Of a stretch of 41,375 bases of DNA, positions 16,832-24,880 are shown piece after piece (the first letter of the stretch is position 1; each line of letters opens with the position of its first letter). A program made the translations under genes and the position numbers. Source of the stretch: Brevibacillus fortis (GTDB lineage: Bacteria > Bacillota > Bacilli > Brevibacillales > Brevibacillaceae); NCBI RefSeq assembly GCF_003013395.1, contig NZ_PXZM01000037.1, forward strand, positions 1-41,375, read 5' to 3'. The notes under the pieces are model-generated. The model searched no databases. It saw nothing but the letters and a program-made list of their open reading frames with translations, and had not been told where the DNA came from.

Positions 16832-17395
16832 ATGCTGTTCTTTTTGCTGGTAGGCATGTTTATTGTAGACGCAGACATCGCCATGCAGAAAAAAACAGAA
16901 GTGAAGATACTCCTTGAGTTGTCTAATCATCACGCCACCTTTGCTGTTGATCCAGTATTGAAAACAGAAGGTGTGATTGATCTGCTTGAAGACGAGGCTC
17001 TTGAACGTTTTGATGACAGAATGCACGAGAATGGTGGCTACCGTCGTGAGCAAGCCATGTTCGTTCCTCAAGCAGACAGTGTGACCACTGATCCCATTCC
17101 TTTCTCGCGCCATTATGTGGATTTCCGTTCGTGGCGCAATGACCTCCAATTACGTCTACAGTACAATGGGACAACCCTCGTGACAGAGCGAGCAACGAAA
17201 GGGCCAGCTCGTCCGGGAGGCGGAATGCTGCAGATTACCGTCGTAACGGAGCGAGGGGAGGAGCTGCAGCTCGCACCGAAAAAAATGGTTGGTCCATCCC
17301 ATGTCGTGGTTGCCTACATCCACGAGCGACCGTTTCTGCCGATACTGCCGTCGCATTCGTTTCCAGTCGTATCTGTAGAAGAACTGAAAGATTAG
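16832..17395 (+). CDS. Membrane-anchored protein with unclear start (locus 2, last gene)
   Basis: From ATG 16832 the protein has 187 residues: an immediate hydrophobic helix (1-16), then a polar domain ending near a PILPSH segment. The only good ribosome site (AGGAGG, 16788-16793) is 38 nt before this ATG. In frame with it lies ACG at 16802, spaced 8 nt from AGGAGG, which would add ten residues and lengthen the membrane helix. No ATG, GTG or TTG occurs in the frame between them. Either ACG is used, or an ATG was mutated, or the gene is poorly translated from 16832. It follows the locus 2 pseudopilin-like genes. Confidence 0.5.
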   Translation: MLFFLLVGMFIVDADIAMQKKTEVKILLELSNHHATFAVDPVLKTEGVIDLLEDEALERFDDRMHENGGYRREQAMFVPQADSVTTDPIPFSRHYVDFRSWRNDLQLRLQYNGTTLVTERATKGPARPGGGMLQITVVTERGEELQLAPKKMVGPSHVVVAYIHERPFLPILPSHSFPVVSVEELKD

Positions 17396-17404
17396 TCAGA
17401 CTTA

Positions 17405-17434
17405 TTTACAAATTGCAAATTCTTCTGGTACTAT
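17405..17434 (+). promoter_or_regulatory. Sigma-A-type promoter of the DUF3870-like gene
   Basis: TTTACA (17405-17410) is separated by 18 nt from TACTAT (17429-17434). Transcription would begin near 17441. This also argues against a start codon at 17413 for the downstream frame. Confidence 0.5.
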
Positions 17435-17532
17435 GTAGGAAAGTGCTTACCCAGCTTGCGATTGTGAGGAAGTCGCTCTCCGAACATCCCGTTTGCCGGT
17501 CCGTTAAGCATAGTAAAAGTGGGGTTATTGAC

Positions 17533-17874
17533 TTGTTTGATAAAGATACCATTTATATCGTAGGAGATGCACAGTCCTCTTCGAACAATCCGATTACACA
17601 GCAATTCAGCGCTTTTTTTATCGGATTGGTTGTCGATACTTCCAACGACAAGATCGTAGATGCGGCCTGTTCCTCCACTGTCCAACTGACGTCTGACTTT
17701 GCTCGGTCGATCTTTATCGGTCATTCGATTATGGCGTCGGAGGAAATTGGCGAAGAGATTCGCTTTCGGTATTTTGGATCTTCCCAAAAAACATTGATCG
17801 CCGCGTTTAAAGACGCGCAAAAGAAGTACAAACAAGCTGTTTCCACGAGAAATAAAGCCACCGTCACCAAATGA
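17533..17874 (+). CDS. DUF3870-like small protein
   Basis: This 113-residue cytoplasmic protein has the pattern I associate with the family annotated DUF3870: TIYIVGDAQSS at the start, NNPITQ, FFIGLVVD, IVDAACSS, and FGSSQKTLIAAFKDAQKKY toward the end. Its function is unknown. TTG 17533 is chosen because GGGG lies 8 nt upstream; an in-frame start at 17413 would lie between the -35 and -10 of a promoter. It has its own promoter and terminator and is not part of the Tad loci or the peptide cluster. Confidence 0.75.
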   Translation: MFDKDTIYIVGDAQSSSNNPITQQFSAFFIGLVVDTSNDKIVDAACSSTVQLTSDFARSIFIGHSIMASEEIGEEIRFRYFGSSQKTLIAAFKDAQKKYKQAVSTRNKATVTK

Positions 17875-17925
17875 ATACACACGCTGCTTTATTTATTCGT
17901 ATGCACGGCATACACGTAAGTAAAA

Positions 17926-17966
17926 CCCAGCAAATGCCATGATCGCGTGCATTTGCTGGGTTTTTT
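17926..17966 (+). terminator. Strong intrinsic terminator
   Basis: CCCAGCAAATGC (17926-17937) pairs with GCATTTGCTGGG (17949-17960), 12 perfect pairs with an 11-nt loop, followed by six T. Four A residues before the stem make it nearly symmetrical. Confidence 0.9.
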
Positions 17967-18037
17967 GCTTATTACGAGAGGTCAGTCGCTGCCAGCAACT
18001 TGGTTTTACGGATTTTTGATGAAAAGGAGGAGAGTCC

Positions 18038-18976
18038 TTGCTATCTTTTGTCTTCCGCAGATTTATCTCCATGATCGTGACGTTATGGCTCATCATTACC
18101 CTCACCTTTTTCCTGATGCATGCCGTTCCAGGATCTCCTTTTGAAAAAGAAGGAAAGGCATTAAATGAAGCAGTTGCTGCCAACCTCAATGCCTATTACA
18201 ACCTGGATAAGCCACTCCTTGTCCAATACGGGCTGTATTTGCAAAAGCTGGTGCAGTTTGACCTTGGGCCATCGATTGCCAACAGCTCCGATACGGTCAA
18301 CAAAATGATCGCCCGTGGATTCCCCGTCTCTTTTCAACTTGGTCTGATTTCTGTCGTCTTTGCGATTGTCACCGGTATCGCGCTTGGTGTGATCGCCGCG
18401 CTACGACATAACCGTCTCATTGATTACCTTGCCATGATTATTGCTGTTATCGGGATATCTGTTCCCAGCTTTGTTGTTGCTTCCTTATTAATCAAATATT
18501 TGGCGGTCGAATGGAAGCTGTTGCCGACTGCAACGTGGGGTTCCTGGCAGCATGTGATTATGCCAGCGCTTGCCTTGGCATTTGGTCCGATTGCGATTAT
18601 CGCTCGTTTGACTCGGACCAACATGCTGGAAGTGTTGACCCAGGAATATATTGAAACCGCTCGCGCCAAAGGACTGTCTCCGGTGACGATCGTGTTGAAG
18701 CACGCACTGCGTAATGCGATTTTGCCTGTCGTCACGCTTTTAGGCGCACTGATTGCCAACGTGTTGACGGGAAGCTTTGTAATCGAAAAAATCTTTGCGA
18801 TTCCTGGGATGGGCAAATATTTCGTGGCTGGTATTAATAACCGTGACTACTCCGTCATTATGGGAACGACTGTTTTCTACAGCGCACTTTTGATTTTCCT
18901 GATGTTTGTCGTCGATGTACTGTACGGCATCATTGATCCACGAATTAAGCTGCATCGAAAGGAGAGCGAAGGATGA
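18038..18976 (+). CDS. dppB: Di/oligopeptide ABC transporter permease, DppB-like
   Basis: This 312-residue inner-membrane permease has an N-terminal helix and six or so membrane segments. The EAA loop, EYIETARAKGLSPVTIVLKH region (about 203-222), contacts the ATPases. It starts with TTG after AAGGAGGAG. By order with the next genes it matches dppB of the B. subtilis dpp-ykf cluster, where the transporter imports peptides including cell-wall tripeptide. The stop overlaps the dppC start (ATGA). Confidence 0.9.
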   Translation: MLSFVFRRFISMIVTLWLIITLTFFLMHAVPGSPFEKEGKALNEAVAANLNAYYNLDKPLLVQYGLYLQKLVQFDLGPSIANSSDTVNKMIARGFPVSFQLGLISVVFAIVTGIALGVIAALRHNRLIDYLAMIIAVIGISVPSFVVASLLIKYLAVEWKLLPTATWGSWQHVIMPALALAFGPIAIIARLTRTNMLEVLTQEYIETARAKGLSPVTIVLKHALRNAILPVVTLLGALIANVLTGSFVIEKIFAIPGMGKYFVAGINNRDYSVIMGTTVFYSALLIFLMFVVDVLYGIIDPRIKLHRKESEG

Positions 18977-19890
18977 TCGTTTCTGATGATTTATTTATCC
19001 CCATGCGCAAAGACAACCTCAATGCGGAAGCGATTGTGCGACCTCAACTGACGTTTTGGGAAGAAGCTTGGCTTCGCCTCCGAGGAAACAAGCTGGCCCT
19101 GATGGGGTTGGTGGTTATTATCTTGCTTGGGGTTATGGCGACGATTGGACCGATGATCTCTGGTCATGAATACGCCAAACAGTCGATTATTATGAAAAAC
19201 AAACCGCCTTCTGAAGCGAACTGGTTTGGAACCGATGATTTTGGCCGCGATGTGTTCACACGTGTGTGGTATGGTGCTCGTATTTCCCTGTTTGTCGGCT
19301 TGACAGCAGCACTTATCGATTTTTTCATTGGTGTCTTGTATGGAGGAATTGCCGGATATTTGGGCGGGCGAATCGATAATATCATGATGCGCTTCGTCGA
19401 CATTTTGTACGGCCTTCCTTATTTGTTGGTAGTGATTTTACTAATGGTCGTGATGGGACCTGGACTTTTAACCATTATTATCGCGTTAAGTGCGACAGGC
19501 TGGATCGGGATGGCGCGGACTGTACGCGGTCAGGTACTACAAATGAAAAACTCGGAGTACGTACTGGCGGCAAAAACAATGGGGGCAAAGCCTTTCTACA
19601 TCATTCGCAAACATCTGTTGCCCAACACAATTGGCATCATTATTGTCTATGTCACGTTATCTGTTCCATCTGCCATTTTTGCAGAGGCGTTTCTGAGCTT
19701 CCTTGGTCTTGGCATTCAGGCGCCAATGGCTAGCTGGGGTGTGATGGCCAACGATGGACTCTCCACCATTTTGTCCGGTCATTGGTGGCGGCTCTTTTTC
19801 CCTGCTTTCTTAATCTCGCTGACGATGCTTGCGTTCAACGTGCTCGGTGATGGCTTGCGCGATGCGTTCGATCCGAAGTCAAGGAGGTAG
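18973..19890 (+). CDS. dppC: Di/oligopeptide ABC transporter permease, DppC-like
   Basis: This 305-residue permease has the OppC N-terminal region (TFWEEAWLRLRGNKLALMG, about 27-45) and the GTDDFGRDVFTRVWYGAR signature (about 77-94). The EAA loop is SEYVLAAKTMGAKPFYIIRK. It pairs with DppB to form the pore. It overlaps dppB by 4 nt and precedes dppD by 5 nt. Confidence 0.92.
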   Translation: MIVSDDLFIPMRKDNLNAEAIVRPQLTFWEEAWLRLRGNKLALMGLVVIILLGVMATIGPMISGHEYAKQSIIMKNKPPSEANWFGTDDFGRDVFTRVWYGARISLFVGLTAALIDFFIGVLYGGIAGYLGGRIDNIMMRFVDILYGLPYLLVVILLMVVMGPGLLTIIIALSATGWIGMARTVRGQVLQMKNSEYVLAAKTMGAKPFYIIRKHLLPNTIGIIIVYVTLSVPSAIFAEAFLSFLGLGIQAPMASWGVMANDGLSTILSGHWWRLFFPAFLISLTMLAFNVLGDGLRDAFDPKSRR

Positions 19891-19895
19891 GCAAC

Positions 19896-20921
19896 ATGGA
19901 TAAAAAGGAAAAGCTGCTGGAAGTCAGCGGGCTTCGGGTGACATTCAAGACGCATGGTGGGGAAGTGAACGCCGTTCGGGACGTGAACTTTACCTTGAAC
20001 AAAGGGGAGACACTGGCGATTGTTGGTGAATCCGGATGTGGGAAAAGCGTAACGGCGAGGAGCATTATGCGTCTGATCCCGGAGCATATCGGAAAAATCG
20101 CGGGTGGAAGCATTCATTTTAAAGGCCAGGACCTGGCAAAGCTGCCGGAAAAGCAAATGCGCGAGCTGCGTGGAAAAGAAATCTCCATGATCTTTCAAGA
20201 TGCGATGACGTCGCTCAACCCGACAATCACTATTGGTGAGCAGATTATGGAAGGAATCATTCGCCATCAAAAGGTCACCAGAAGCGAAGCCAAGCGGCAA
20301 GCGATTGAAATTCTCACCTTGGTTGGGATCGCCAATCCAGAGAGTCGTCTCAAGCAATACCTTCATCAGTTCAGTGGCGGGATGCGCCAGCGGATCATGA
20401 TTGCGATTGCGCTCGTTTGTAAGCCTTCCATTCTGATTGCGGATGAGCCTACGACAGCGTTGGATGTAACGATTCAGGCGCAAATCATCGAGCTGTTCAA
20501 GAGCATTCAGCAAAAGACGGGGGTCTCGATCATTATTATCACGCATGACCTGGGAGTCGTTGCCAAGATTGCGGATCGGGTCAATGTCATGTATGCCGGA
20601 AAAGTGGTGGAGTCGGGTCCTGTGCGCGACATTTTTTACAATCCACAGCATCCGTACACCAAAGGCTTGCTGGCGTCGATGCCTCGTCTGGATGCGGATC
20701 GCTCGATTCCACTGAGTCCAATCCCGGGAACGCCTCCAGATTTGTTTAGTCCCCCGATTGGCTGTGCATTCGCTGCACGCTGTGACTATGCGCTGGAAGT
20801 ATGTCGGAATTATCAACCTGCGGAGACCCATGTCCATAGCAAACACGCGGTTTCCTGTTGGTTGCAGGACCCACGAGCGAAGAAGTTGCTGGTGTCGATG
20901 CAGCCGCCAACAGGGACCTGA
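19896..20921 (+). CDS. dppD: Peptide ABC transporter ATPase, DppD-like
   Basis: This 341-residue ATPase has Walker A GESGCGKS (44-51), the ABC signature FSGGMRQR, Walker B ILIADEPTTALD and the H-loop ITHDLGVVA. The C-terminal oligopeptide-ATPase domain carries its conserved cysteines (GCAFAARCDYALEVC, near 289-303). It hydrolyses ATP to power DppBC, together with the second ATPase encoded at 24881. Confidence 0.93.
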   Translation: MDKKEKLLEVSGLRVTFKTHGGEVNAVRDVNFTLNKGETLAIVGESGCGKSVTARSIMRLIPEHIGKIAGGSIHFKGQDLAKLPEKQMRELRGKEISMIFQDAMTSLNPTITIGEQIMEGIIRHQKVTRSEAKRQAIEILTLVGIANPESRLKQYLHQFSGGMRQRIMIAIALVCKPSILIADEPTTALDVTIQAQIIELFKSIQQKTGVSIIIITHDLGVVAKIADRVNVMYAGKVVESGPVRDIFYNPQHPYTKGLLASMPRLDADRSIPLSPIPGTPPDLFSPPIGCAFAARCDYALEVCRNYQPAETHVHSKHAVSCWLQDPRAKKLLVSMQPPTGT

Positions 20922-20964
20922 TTCATAGCTATTGAGGGCAGTGGTCAAGCCCAGCTTCATTCGT

Positions 20965-21002
20965 GTAAAAGAGGGTGTCGTCTGACGGCGCTATCCTTTT
21001 AC
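20965..21002 (+). other. Stable stem-loop between dppD and dppE
   Basis: GTAAAAG (20965-20971) pairs with the matching CTTTTAC end (20995-21002), and an inner GTGTCGTC/GACGGCGC helix contains G-T pairs. No T run follows. It is more likely a 5' stabiliser or processing hairpin for the abundant binding-protein mRNA than a full terminator. Confidence 0.55.
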
Positions 21003-21032
21003 GTCATACAAAAAAATAAGGGGGAAGAAACA

Positions 21033-22691
21033 GTGAAAAAACTATCGACATTGCTGCTAACTGCTACGCTGGGTGTGTCTATGCTCATGGCTGGATGTAC
21101 ATCGGGTCAACCAGCTGCACCAAGTGAGCCTGCACCAGGCAACACGGCACAGCCAAACGCTCCAACGCCAGGTGATCAAGCGGCAAAGCTTTTGCTTTTG
21201 AACAATATCAAGGAACCGACGTCATTGGACCCGCCGATTGGCTTCGACGAGCCGTCCTATAACATTTTGAACAACCTGATGGAAGGATTGACCCGTCTGG
21301 ACGAAAACCAAAAGCCTCAACCAGCGGCTGCTTCCGAATGGAAAATTTCCGAAGATGGAAAAACCTATACCTTTACCCTGCGTGACAACAAATGGTCCAA
21401 TGGTGAGTCGGTAAAGGCTCAGGACTTCGAGTTCGCGTGGAAACGCATGCTTGATCCTGCATTGGCTTCTCCGGCAGCATCCCTCGCGTACATTATCGAG
21501 GGGGCGGAGGCATATAACAGCGGTAAAGGACCGGCGGATGGCGTAAAAGTCAAAGCGGTGGACGAAAAGACATTAGAGGTGGTTCTCGCTCAACCAGCTT
21601 CCTGGACGCTCCTGTTGGCGTCCAACCCAGCTTTCTTCCCTGTACACAAAGCAACGGTTGAAAAAGATCCGAAATGGGCAGCAGAAGCGGCAAGCTTTGT
21701 TGGAAACGGACCATTCAAGCTGACAGAGTGGGCGCATGACAGCGAATTGAAAATGATGAAAAGCGATACGTATTGGGATGCAGCAAACGTAACTCTGCCT
21801 GGTGCCGTTTGGAAAATGATTGACGACGAGAATACCGAGTATCAAATGTTTACGAACGAAGAGCTGCACAGAACGACAACTGTTCCAGCAGACATGGCAG
21901 ATCAATTGTTCAAGGATGGAAAAGTATTCGTACGTGATGGAGCAGGTACAGAGTTCTATCGTTTCAATGTAACAAAGGAGCCATTTGATAACGCCAATAT
22001 TCGTAAAGCATTCAGCTTGGCGATTGACCGTCAAACACTGGTCGACCTGGTGCTGATGCGTCAACAAAAACCAGGAACAGGCTTCGTATCTTATGGTTTG
22101 CCTGATGCCAACGGTGAGGGCCAATTCCGTGAAGTAGGCGGAGAATTGGTGAACTTCAATCCAGATGAAGCGAAGAAGCTTCTGGAACAAGGAATGAAAG
22201 AAAAAGGCTACACAAAGCTGCCAGAGGTTACACTCACCTACCGCAGCGGAACGGCTAACGAAAAAACGGCGCAAGCCGCGCAAGAAATGTGGAAGCAAAC
22301 ACTGGGCGTCGATGTGAAGCTGCAAAAAGTTGAAGGAAAAGTTTTGACGGATATGCAAAAGCAATTGCAGTATCAAATCGCTCGTTCTTCCTGGTTGCCT
22401 GACTTCGGTGATGCGATCAACTTCCTGGATATTTTCCAATCGAAGGCAGCAAGCAATCGTACGGGTTGGAGCAATGCGCAATTTGACAAGCTGATCCAAG
22501 ACGCATACAAGGAGCCAGACGATGCAAAACGTCTGAAGCTGTTGCATGATGCAGAAAAACTCTTGTTGGATGAAGCGCCAATCGCACCGCTGTATTTCTA
22601 CAACACTTCCTTGCTCTCAAGCGACAAGGTGAGTGGTGTACAAAGCTCTTCACTTAGCTACACAGACCTGAGAAAAGCTGTCGTGAAGTAA
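21033..22691 (+). CDS. dppE: Peptide-binding lipoprotein, DppE/OppA-like
   Basis: This 552-residue solute-binding protein (SBP family 5) has a lipoprotein signal peptide with lipobox LMAGC, so Cys22 is the lipidated residue. A Pro/Ala-rich linker follows before the binding domain (starting KLLLLNNIKEPTSLDPP). GTG 21033 follows AAGGGGGAAG. It delivers peptides to DppBC. By analogy with B. subtilis DppE it probably binds the murein tripeptide, since epimerase and endopeptidase genes follow. Confidence 0.92.
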   Translation: MKKLSTLLLTATLGVSMLMAGCTSGQPAAPSEPAPGNTAQPNAPTPGDQAAKLLLLNNIKEPTSLDPPIGFDEPSYNILNNLMEGLTRLDENQKPQPAAASEWKISEDGKTYTFTLRDNKWSNGESVKAQDFEFAWKRMLDPALASPAASLAYIIEGAEAYNSGKGPADGVKVKAVDEKTLEVVLAQPASWTLLLASNPAFFPVHKATVEKDPKWAAEAASFVGNGPFKLTEWAHDSELKMMKSDTYWDAANVTLPGAVWKMIDDENTEYQMFTNEELHRTTTVPADMADQLFKDGKVFVRDGAGTEFYRFNVTKEPFDNANIRKAFSLAIDRQTLVDLVLMRQQKPGTGFVSYGLPDANGEGQFREVGGELVNFNPDEAKKLLEQGMKEKGYTKLPEVTLTYRSGTANEKTAQAAQEMWKQTLGVDVKLQKVEGKVLTDMQKQLQYQIARSSWLPDFGDAINFLDIFQSKAASNRTGWSNAQFDKLIQDAYKEPDDAKRLKLLHDAEKLLLDEAPIAPLYFYNTSLLSSDKVSGVQSSSLSYTDLRKAVVK

Positions 22692-22704
22692 GAAAGAGTG
22701 ACTC

Positions 22705-22749
22705 GGGAGAAGTCATTTCAAGCGGATGAAATGACTCTCCCCCTTTTTT
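22705..22749 (+). terminator. Intrinsic terminator after dppE
   Basis: GGGAG plus AGTCATTTC (22705-22719) pairs with GAAATGACT plus CTCCC (22728-22741) around an 8-nt loop with a single-base bulge, followed by six T. It divides dppBCDE from the ykfB genes. Confidence 0.85.
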
Positions 22750-22775
22750 GCTGAAAATTTTAATAGTGCTATAAT
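22748..22775 (+). promoter_or_regulatory. Promoter of ykfB with possible CodY site
   Basis: TTGCTG (22748-22753), a 16-nt spacer and a consensus TATAAT (22770-22775) form a sigma-A promoter that begins at the terminator T run. The 15-mer at 22745-22759 matches the CodY consensus AATTTTCWGAAAATT at 12 positions (mismatches at 1, 2 and 6) and covers the -35. CodY represses dpp in B. subtilis; binding here is inference. Confidence 0.6.
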
Positions 22776-22841
22776 TTAGTATGACTATTAGAAAAAACAC
22801 AGCTAAAGAAAGCACGAGTGCTGGAGAAGATGGAGGAAAAC

Positions 22842-23936
22842 ATGATTATTCAAGCCATCGAAGTAAAACGAATATCTGTTCCATTGAAAAAGCCTTTTAA
22901 AACGGCTTTGCGTACGGTGCATAGTCTGGAATCTGTTCTGGTGAAAATCACCTGCGACAACGGTATGGTCGGGTGGGGCGAAGCTTCGGCTACTGTCGTC
23001 ATTACGGGAGACAGCATCGAGAGCATCGAGTCAGCGGTTATGAATACGATGAGACCTCAGCTCATCGGCTTGAATCTGCTTGCCTATGAACGAGTTTTTC
23101 AAACCTTGCATCAATCCATGGTAGGAAATACGAGTGCGAAGGCAGCAGTAGACATTGCCCTGTACGACCTCATTTCTCAGCGCGCAGGAATGCCGTTGTA
23201 TCAATTCCTGGGTGGCTACCGTGACCAATTGGAAACCGATTATACCGTCAGCGTGAACTCCCCGAAAGAAATGGGCGAGGATGCGGCTCTCTATCTCAAG
23301 CAAGGCTTTAACGTACTGAAAATCAAGGTCGGCAAGGACAATATCGAGGATGACATTTTGCGCATCCAGGAAATTCGCAAATCCGTGGGCAATCAGGTGA
23401 AGATTCGTCTTGATGCCAATCAGGGATGGAATGTAAAAGAAGCGGTGCAATCCATTCGCAAAATGGAGGACATGGGTCTCGGCATCGAACTCATTGAGCA
23501 GCCTGTAAAAGCGCATGATCTGGAAGGCTTGAAGCGGGTAACCGATTCGGTCGATACGCCAATCATGGCTGACGAGAGTGTGTTTTCACCAGCGCAGGCC
23601 CTGCAGGTTTTGCAAAATCGTGCGGCTGACCTGATTAATATCAAGCTGATGAAAGCTGGCGGCATTTACAAAGCACAATTGATCAATCAATTGGCTGAAG
23701 AGTACGGTATTCCATGCATGGTTGGCAGCATGATCGAATCGCGTCTGGCTGTTTCAGCAGCCGCTCATTTTGCAGCCAGTAAGAAGAACATCACTCGCTA
23801 TGATTTCGATGCTCCGTTGATGCTTTTGCACGATGGCATAGAAGGTGGCGTAACGTACGAGGGTCGCTTGATGCGCATGCCAGAAGAGTCTGGACTCGGT
23901 ATTCGTTCCGTTAGTATTTGGGAGGGAGAAATCTAA
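22842..23936 (+). CDS. ykfB: L-Ala-D/L-Glu epimerase (dipeptide epimerase)
   Basis: This 364-residue enolase-superfamily enzyme converts L-Ala-D-Glu from murein to L-Ala-L-Glu so that ordinary peptidases can hydrolyse it. The catalytic residues are at the positions known for B. subtilis YkfB: the KIK pair (Lys160, Lys162), metal ligands Asp191, Glu219 and Asp244, and the second base Lys268 in NIKLMKAGG. ATG 22842 is preferred because GGAGG lies just before it; an upstream in-frame GTG lies at 22818. It is probably transcribed with ykfC and ykfD from the promoter at 22748. Confidence 0.95.
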   Translation: MIIQAIEVKRISVPLKKPFKTALRTVHSLESVLVKITCDNGMVGWGEASATVVITGDSIESIESAVMNTMRPQLIGLNLLAYERVFQTLHQSMVGNTSAKAAVDIALYDLISQRAGMPLYQFLGGYRDQLETDYTVSVNSPKEMGEDAALYLKQGFNVLKIKVGKDNIEDDILRIQEIRKSVGNQVKIRLDANQGWNVKEAVQSIRKMEDMGLGIELIEQPVKAHDLEGLKRVTDSVDTPIMADESVFSPAQALQVLQNRAADLINIKLMKAGGIYKAQLINQLAEEYGIPCMVGSMIESRLAVSAAAHFAASKKNITRYDFDAPLMLLHDGIEGGVTYEGRLMRMPEESGLGIRSVSIWEGEI

Positions 23937-23937
23937 G

Positions 23938-24855
23938 ATGAAATCTGCCATTGTTTCTGTCTCTGTCGCCACTGTGTGGACCAAGCCGGAGTCGCCGCGT
24001 GCTATTGACCGAGTGGCACTCCAATCCCCGGTAGATGCGCGTAATTGGCTCGCTTCCCTTACTATAGAAGAGAAGCTTGGTTTTTACGACCAAAACGCGA
24101 TTCAAACACAAGCACTGTACGGTACGCGCGTAGAAGTAGTTGAGGAGCAAGGAGAATGGTCACAGGTTCTGATTCCTGATCAGACTACGAATAAAAACGC
24201 TATAGGCTATCCGGGCTGGATTCCGTCTCGCCAGCTAGCAACGTGGTCAGATGCTTTTGAGATACAGCAAGGCCAAAAGCTGGCGATGGTCACGGCCGCG
24301 TTTACCCGTCTACATACAGCCGACCAAAAACCAGACATGGAGCTTGCCTTTTTGACCAAACTGCCGCTAATAGAAGAAAGTGCAGAGTGGATAACCGTAG
24401 CTACACCGAATGGAACAGGACTTTTGCCAAAAGCAGATGTACAAATCGTCAAAGCAAACGAGCCCATCGAGCTTTCCGGCAATCGTGGAGAGGCAATTGT
24501 AGAAGCGGGTAAGCGATTCCTCAACCTGCATTACTTATGGGGCGGCATGTCCTCTTACGGCTATGACTGTTCTGGATTTGCGTACAACATGCACCGTTCT
24601 GTCGGGCTTCAGATTCCGCGTGATGCATCTGATCAGGCAAGAGCTGGACAACTCGTGGAAAAAGAAGCTTTGCTTCCGGGCGATCTGTTGTTTTTTGCCC
24701 ATGAAGAGGGGAAAGGCAGAGTTCATCACGTGGGCATTTACATGGGGAATGGCGAAATGATTCATTCTCCGGACTCGCGAAGTGTCATTGAGATCGTCAA
24801 GCTGGATGGCTACAAGCTCGAAAAGGAACATTGCGTCTCCAGAAGATACTGGTAA
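23938..24855 (+). CDS. ykfC: NlpC/P60 gamma-D-glutamyl-L-diamino acid endopeptidase
   Basis: This 305-residue protein has SH3b-type regions in the first 175 residues (GYPGWIP near 90-96) and a C-terminal NlpC/P60 domain. The catalytic Cys is Cys211 in YDCSGF, and His264 (VHHVGIYMG) and His276 (MIHSP) complete the set. It should cleave L-Ala-D-Glu-diamino acid between D-Glu and the diamino acid. No signal peptide is visible, fitting action on imported peptides in the cytoplasm. It follows ykfB by 1 nt. Confidence 0.93.
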   Translation: MKSAIVSVSVATVWTKPESPRAIDRVALQSPVDARNWLASLTIEEKLGFYDQNAIQTQALYGTRVEVVEEQGEWSQVLIPDQTTNKNAIGYPGWIPSRQLATWSDAFEIQQGQKLAMVTAAFTRLHTADQKPDMELAFLTKLPLIEESAEWITVATPNGTGLLPKADVQIVKANEPIELSGNRGEAIVEAGKRFLNLHYLWGGMSSYGYDCSGFAYNMHRSVGLQIPRDASDQARAGQLVEKEALLPGDLLFFAHEEGKGRVHHVGIYMGNGEMIHSPDSRSVIEIVKLDGYKLEKEHCVSRRYW

Positions 24856-24880
24856 ACGGATAACGGGGAGGAGTGGCCAG

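Noticed and set aside
19779..20960. 393-codon open frame on the - strand opposite dppD
   Set aside because: It lies across a well-conserved ATPase gene, has no ribosome site or recognisable domain, and its composition is that of a codon shadow.
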